Shown: positions 61,287-64,000 of the stretch, piece after piece | Position numbering within the stretch: the first letter of the stretch is position 1 | Layout: each line of letters starts with the position of its first letter | Source of the DNA: Sulfurospirillum sp036802865 | GTDB lineage: Bacteria; Campylobacterota; Campylobacteria; Campylobacterales; Sulfurospirillaceae | DNA length: 64,000 bases | NCBI RefSeq assembly: GCF_036802865.1 | Contig: NZ_DAIRVK010000001.1 | Coordinates: 558,001 to 622,000, forward strand | Reading direction: 5' to 3' | Notes under the pieces: generated by a model | What the model was told of the DNA's origin: nothing | The model's database searches: none | The model's input: the letters and a program-made list of their open reading frames with translations, nothing else | Position numbers and translations under genes: made by a program

Positions 61287-62239
61287 TATTGTGCGCTCCT
61301 AAAACAGTTTTTACCACTTCTTTTGGCTTCGTACAATGCTTTGTCAGCCTTATCCAAAAGGTCATCCGCACTCATGGTGTGTTTATGCGAACAAATACCC
61401 GCACTAAGCGTTAAATGAATGTCATGGTTTTTATAAAGTAACTTACTATCGCTTGTCTCTTTGATAATGCGTTCTACAATTTTAGTTGCCTCATCAAAAG
61501 AGGTACGATTTAAAATAACCACAAATTCTTCACCACCATAACGATAAATACGTGTGCCTCTGCGAAGGGAATTTTGAATGAGTTTGGATAAAAAGATAAG
61601 TGTTTTATCGCCTGCAATGTGTCCAAAAGAGTCGTTGATTTGTTTGAAATCATCGGCATCAAACATAACAAGGTGCATATCCATGTCTTTGTCTTTACCA
61701 AAACTTAGCACTTCTTCCAAATCTTTGACCAAGACTCTTCGGTTGTGTGCTTTTGTTAAAGGATCAATATTTGATTCCCGCTCTAAACGTTCAACTTCGA
61801 GTTTCAATTTTACTATTGTTTCATCTGCTGCTTGCAATTCATGAAAAATTCTGCTTTGAAAATTATCAAAGGCTTGTAAAACTTGGCGTGTGTCAACACT
61901 TTCATAATCTTTTTTGATATTGTCGATGTTAATCGCTGTTGCATCGGAAATAGATTTTAGGTTATCATTGGTTTTAACAAACTCTTCTAATCCTTTTTTC
62001 ATCAAACCAAAGCATGTTTCGCTGACCATCTCTTCTTGCCCAGCGTTAGAAAAAAGATAACTGTGTTTTTTTGAGAGATCAATCATCTCTGCATCGCCGC
62101 TTTTTTGCATGGTTTCAACAAAGGTATCGTGATAATATTTTGGATAAGGAGGAATGTTTAAATCTTTAAGTTTTGCAAAGGTTTCTTCTGCAAGTTGAAA
62201 AACCATTTCTGCGATATGATTACCATTGTTCATGACCAT
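61286..62239 (-). CDS. GGDEF-domain diguanylate cyclase
   Basis: About 317 residues from ATG 62239, with AAAGG five bases upstream (ATG 62257 lacks it). N-terminal helical region (about 1-140), then GGDEF domain with DPLTKAHNRRVL and intact GGEEF (YRYGGEEFVVIL) near residue 240. It likely makes cyclic di-GMP. It lies between pilT and cvpA, an unusual place for a signalling enzyme. Confidence 0.92.
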   Translation of the reverse strand: MVMNNGNHIAEMVFQLAEETFAKLKDLNIPPYPKYYHDTFVETMQKSGDAEMIDLSKKHSYLFSNAGQEEMVSETCFGLMKKGLEEFVKTNDNLKSISDATAINIDNIKKDYESVDTRQVLQAFDNFQSRIFHELQAADETIVKLKLEVERLERESNIDPLTKAHNRRVLVKDLEEVLSFGKDKDMDMHLVMFDADDFKQINDSFGHIAGDKTLIFLSKLIQNSLRRGTRIYRYGGEEFVVILNRTSFDEATKIVERIIKETSDSKLLYKNHDIHLTLSAGICSHKHTMSADDLLDKADKALYEAKRSGKNCFRSAQ

Positions 62240-62322
62240 AGGTGCCTTTTTACCCATTATTTTAGAGCTTTTTGTGCTTTAGTATAGCTTGAATAAGCTG
62301 TAATATTAGTAAAATCTTCTTT

Positions 62323-63390
62323 TTATATTCCCAGATTGTTGAGGAGCTCTTGAGGCTGTGTTGAGTAGCGGATGGCATCTTCTTTTGTAATAAGATTGGC
62401 TTTGAGACTTTTCATCATCGCTTGCGTTTGCGTGATCATGCCTGTCTTTTGCTGATTGAGCTGCATTTGGGAGTAAAGTTGATGAATTTTATTTTCACGA
62501 ATCAAGTTTGAAATAGCTGCATTATTAATCATAATTTCATGAATCGCAACTCGTCCTCCACCAATTTTCGGAAGTAAACTTTGCGAAATGACAGAGTGTA
62601 ACGAGGTTGCTAGCATGTTACGTACTTGTACTTGTTCTGCGCCTTCAAAGCTATCGACAATTCTGTTGATGGTTTGAACGGCTGAATTGGTATGGAGTGT
62701 TCCTAAAACCAAGTGACCTGTTTCAGCAGCAGTGATGGCTGTACTAATGGTTTCTTGATCGCGCATTTCACCCACCAAAATAATATCAGGATCTTGTCGT
62801 AGTGAAAATTTAAGTGCTCTTGAAAAGCTTTTGGTATCTTCGCCTACATTGCGGTGTGAGAAAAGGCATTTTTTATTAGTATGAATAAACTCGACGGGGT
62901 CTTCAATGGTAATGATGTGTCGATTTTCATATACATTTATTTCATTTAAAAGTGCTGCCAAAGTCGTTGATTTACCACTTCCTGTGGGGCCTGTAACTAA
63001 AATAAGCCCTTTTTCTCGATTGATAAGTTCTTTAAAGACAACAGGCGTATTAAGATCATCCAGTGAAGGAATATTAATGGGAATAATTCTAAATGCAGCT
63101 GCTAATTCACTGTTGATCGTATAGTAATAATTGGCACGGAAACGACCAATGTCGGGGAACATAATGGCAAAGTCGAGCTCTTTTTCTTCTTCAAGTTTCT
63201 TTTTTTGTTTGTCTGAAATGAGCGTATAACAGAGCTCTTCAATCACATTGCCACTCAATTTTTCCATATCAAGAGAAACAAGTTTACCATCGATTCTAAT
63301 TTGAGGTTCACTGCGACTTACAAGGTGCAGGTCGGACGCTTTATACGCGACCACATTTTTTAATAATGCTTTAATGTTAAGTGAACTCAT
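62323..63390 (-). CDS. pilT: Type IV pilus twitching motility ATPase PilT
   Basis: 355 residues. N-terminal PAS-like half with ASDLHLVSRSEPQIRIDG, then P-loop GPTGSGKSTT (about 136-145), Asp box, Walker B ILVGEMRDQETI and His box TGHLVLGTLHTNSA. PilT drives pilus retraction; the last part ITKEDAIRYSTQPQELLNNLGI fits it. No other pil genes are near. Such hexamers also occur as flagellar or secretion ATPases, but the sequence fits PilT. Confidence 0.9.
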   Translation of the reverse strand: MSSLNIKALLKNVVAYKASDLHLVSRSEPQIRIDGKLVSLDMEKLSGNVIEELCYTLISDKQKKKLEEEKELDFAIMFPDIGRFRANYYYTINSELAAAFRIIPINIPSLDDLNTPVVFKELINREKGLILVTGPTGSGKSTTLAALLNEINVYENRHIITIEDPVEFIHTNKKCLFSHRNVGEDTKSFSRALKFSLRQDPDIILVGEMRDQETISTAITAAETGHLVLGTLHTNSAVQTINRIVDSFEGAEQVQVRNMLATSLHSVISQSLLPKIGGGRVAIHEIMINNAAISNLIRENKIHQLYSQMQLNQQKTGMITQTQAMMKSLKANLITKEDAIRYSTQPQELLNNLGI

Positions 63391-63414
63391 AATTTTTCTC
63401 TCTTTAATTTAGGC

Positions 63415-63705
63415 TTATTCGATAATTTTGGGAACAACAAAAAAGCCATTTTCGCTTTGTGGTGCATGGTCTAAAATTGTTTTAATAATTTCGCGATTTA
63501 CACTAGGAATATCTTCACGCAAGGGTGTACCACCACTGAGCGTTGTAAAGGTTGCTTCTTCTTTGTCAAGATTAAGTTCATTGAGATTTTCAACAAAGGA
63601 GACAATTTCACTCAGCTGGTTAATGACACCTTCTCTTTTTTCATCGCTTATTTTTAAAGAAGAGAGTTTTTCTAGTTTTTGGAGGAGTTCATTATCTATT
63701 TTCAC
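63415..63705 (-). CDS. gatC: Asp/Glu-tRNA(Asn/Gln) amidotransferase subunit GatC
   Basis: 96 residues from GTG 63705, with AAGGA nine bases upstream. Contains the helical GatC fold (LLQKLEKLSSLKISDEKREGV) and the LREDIPSV motif that wraps GatA/GatB. GatCAB makes Gln-tRNA and Asn-tRNA from mischarged tRNAs. gatA and gatB are elsewhere. First gene of the pilT-GGDEF-cvpA-fur unit. Confidence 0.93.
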   Translation of the reverse strand: MKIDNELLQKLEKLSSLKISDEKREGVINQLSEIVSFVENLNELNLDKEEATFTTLSGGTPLREDIPSVNREIIKTILDHAPQSENGFFVVPKIIE

Positions 63706-63848
63706 TGTTTAAAATCCTTAAATCTTTTTAAAAGATGATTATAGCAAATTCTCTTTTGCTGATACTGAAATGGTATTAGTCCCTTTTTATATTTCTTGTG
63801 ATAAACTTTGTTATGTTTTTAAAAAAATTGCTTGTATAAGGATAGTGT

Positions 63849-64000
63849 TTGGGACTTAAAGAGAATATTAATGCGGTCAAAGAAGAAATTACCACAGAAG
63901 AGCAGTTCCTTGAGGGAATGATCAAAAGTGAACGTTTTTTTAAACGCAATAAAAAATATATCATCTCAGCATTAGTGCTCTTAGCTTTTGGTGCGGGTGG
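63849..64000 (+). CDS. Start of conserved membrane protein, 3'-truncated by window edge
   Basis: TTG 63849 with AAGGA six bases upstream opens a frame of 50 visible codons: an acidic helix (LKENINAVKEEITTEEQFLE) and a membrane helix (KYIISALVLLAFGAG). This fits a single-TM protein found beside gatC in Campylobacter. The rest is outside the window. Confidence 0.6.
   Translation, partial: MGLKENINAVKEEITTEEQFLEGMIKSERFFKRNKKYIISALVLLAFGAG

Noticed and set aside
1..64000. CRISPR array, prophage, integron or tRNA genes
   Set aside because: No regularly spaced direct repeats, phage structural genes, integrase or tRNA-like cloverleaf were recognised on either strand.

Overview
The window is a low-GC (about 38-40 % by eye), gene-dense bacterial chromosome segment. 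Gene content and order point to a free-living member of the Campylobacterota, most likely Sulfurospirillum or a close relative. Several blocks keep the order known from Campylobacter jejuni: slyD-fabD-mtnN-ttcA-like; IMPase-accD-rlmH-dksA-membrane protein-dusB; fliN-fliO; and gatC-cvpA-fur-lysS-glyA-DUF1882-SPOR-aroE. The genus is an inference from this synteny plus the mix of sensory, transport and nitrogenase-associated genes; no rRNA or tRNA gene was seen to confirm it.

Layout. 1-3.8 kb: 3' end of slyD, a degenerate NtrC-like gene, fabD, mtnN and a TtcA-like tRNA thiolase, facing recO. 4.7-10.5 kb: gltBD (GOGAT). 10.5-15 kb: an operon of IMPase, accD, rlmH, dksA, a two-TM protein and dusB, with many ATGA-type overlaps. 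15-17.5 kb (minus): fliN, fliO, an AEC carrier and a small protein. 17.56-17.84 kb: a non-coding, MITE-like element with 33-bp terminal inverted repeats. 17.9-29.8 kb: an accessory zone with an ArsC-like protein, a second AEC carrier, a HutZ-type protein, a MarR/MFS pair with matching palindromic operators, an SDR pseudogene, LysE, an HxlR regulator divergent from an oxidoreductase pair, acetyltransferases, thiC behind a TPP riboswitch, and a CheX-like protein. 30-45 kb: amino-acid permease, TauE, uvrA, two tandem dctA paralogues, a 36-codon ORF coupled to polA, mntP, an outer-membrane barrel, a small XRE regulator, a YgjP-like peptidase and dnaJ. 44.6-47.7 kb: a Spy/CpxP-like periplasmic protein, an OmpR-type two-component system and recR. 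47.7-52 kb: a PAS/GAF-like/GGDEF protein, a CZB chemoreceptor and a zinc-ribbon protein. 52.3-63.7 kb (minus): acyl-CoA ligase, aroE, trpE, SPOR protein, DUF1882, glyA, lysS, fur, cvpA, a GGDEF protein, pilT and gatC. The last 150 bases start a new plus-strand gene.

The most interesting non-genic signals are: (1) the structured element at 17.56-17.84 kb; (2) a recurrent palindrome TTTACATGTAAA, seen at many intergenic and some genic places, which in three promoters sits at a nearly fixed distance downstream of the -10 box; (3) four helically phased GTTAA direct repeats upstream of the Spy-like gene beside the OmpR-type system; (4) interleaved inverted repeats between hxlR and its divergent operon; (5) a 36-codon cationic ORF overlapping the polA start. 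No complete novel defence or biosynthetic system is evident; most of the window is ordinary core genome.
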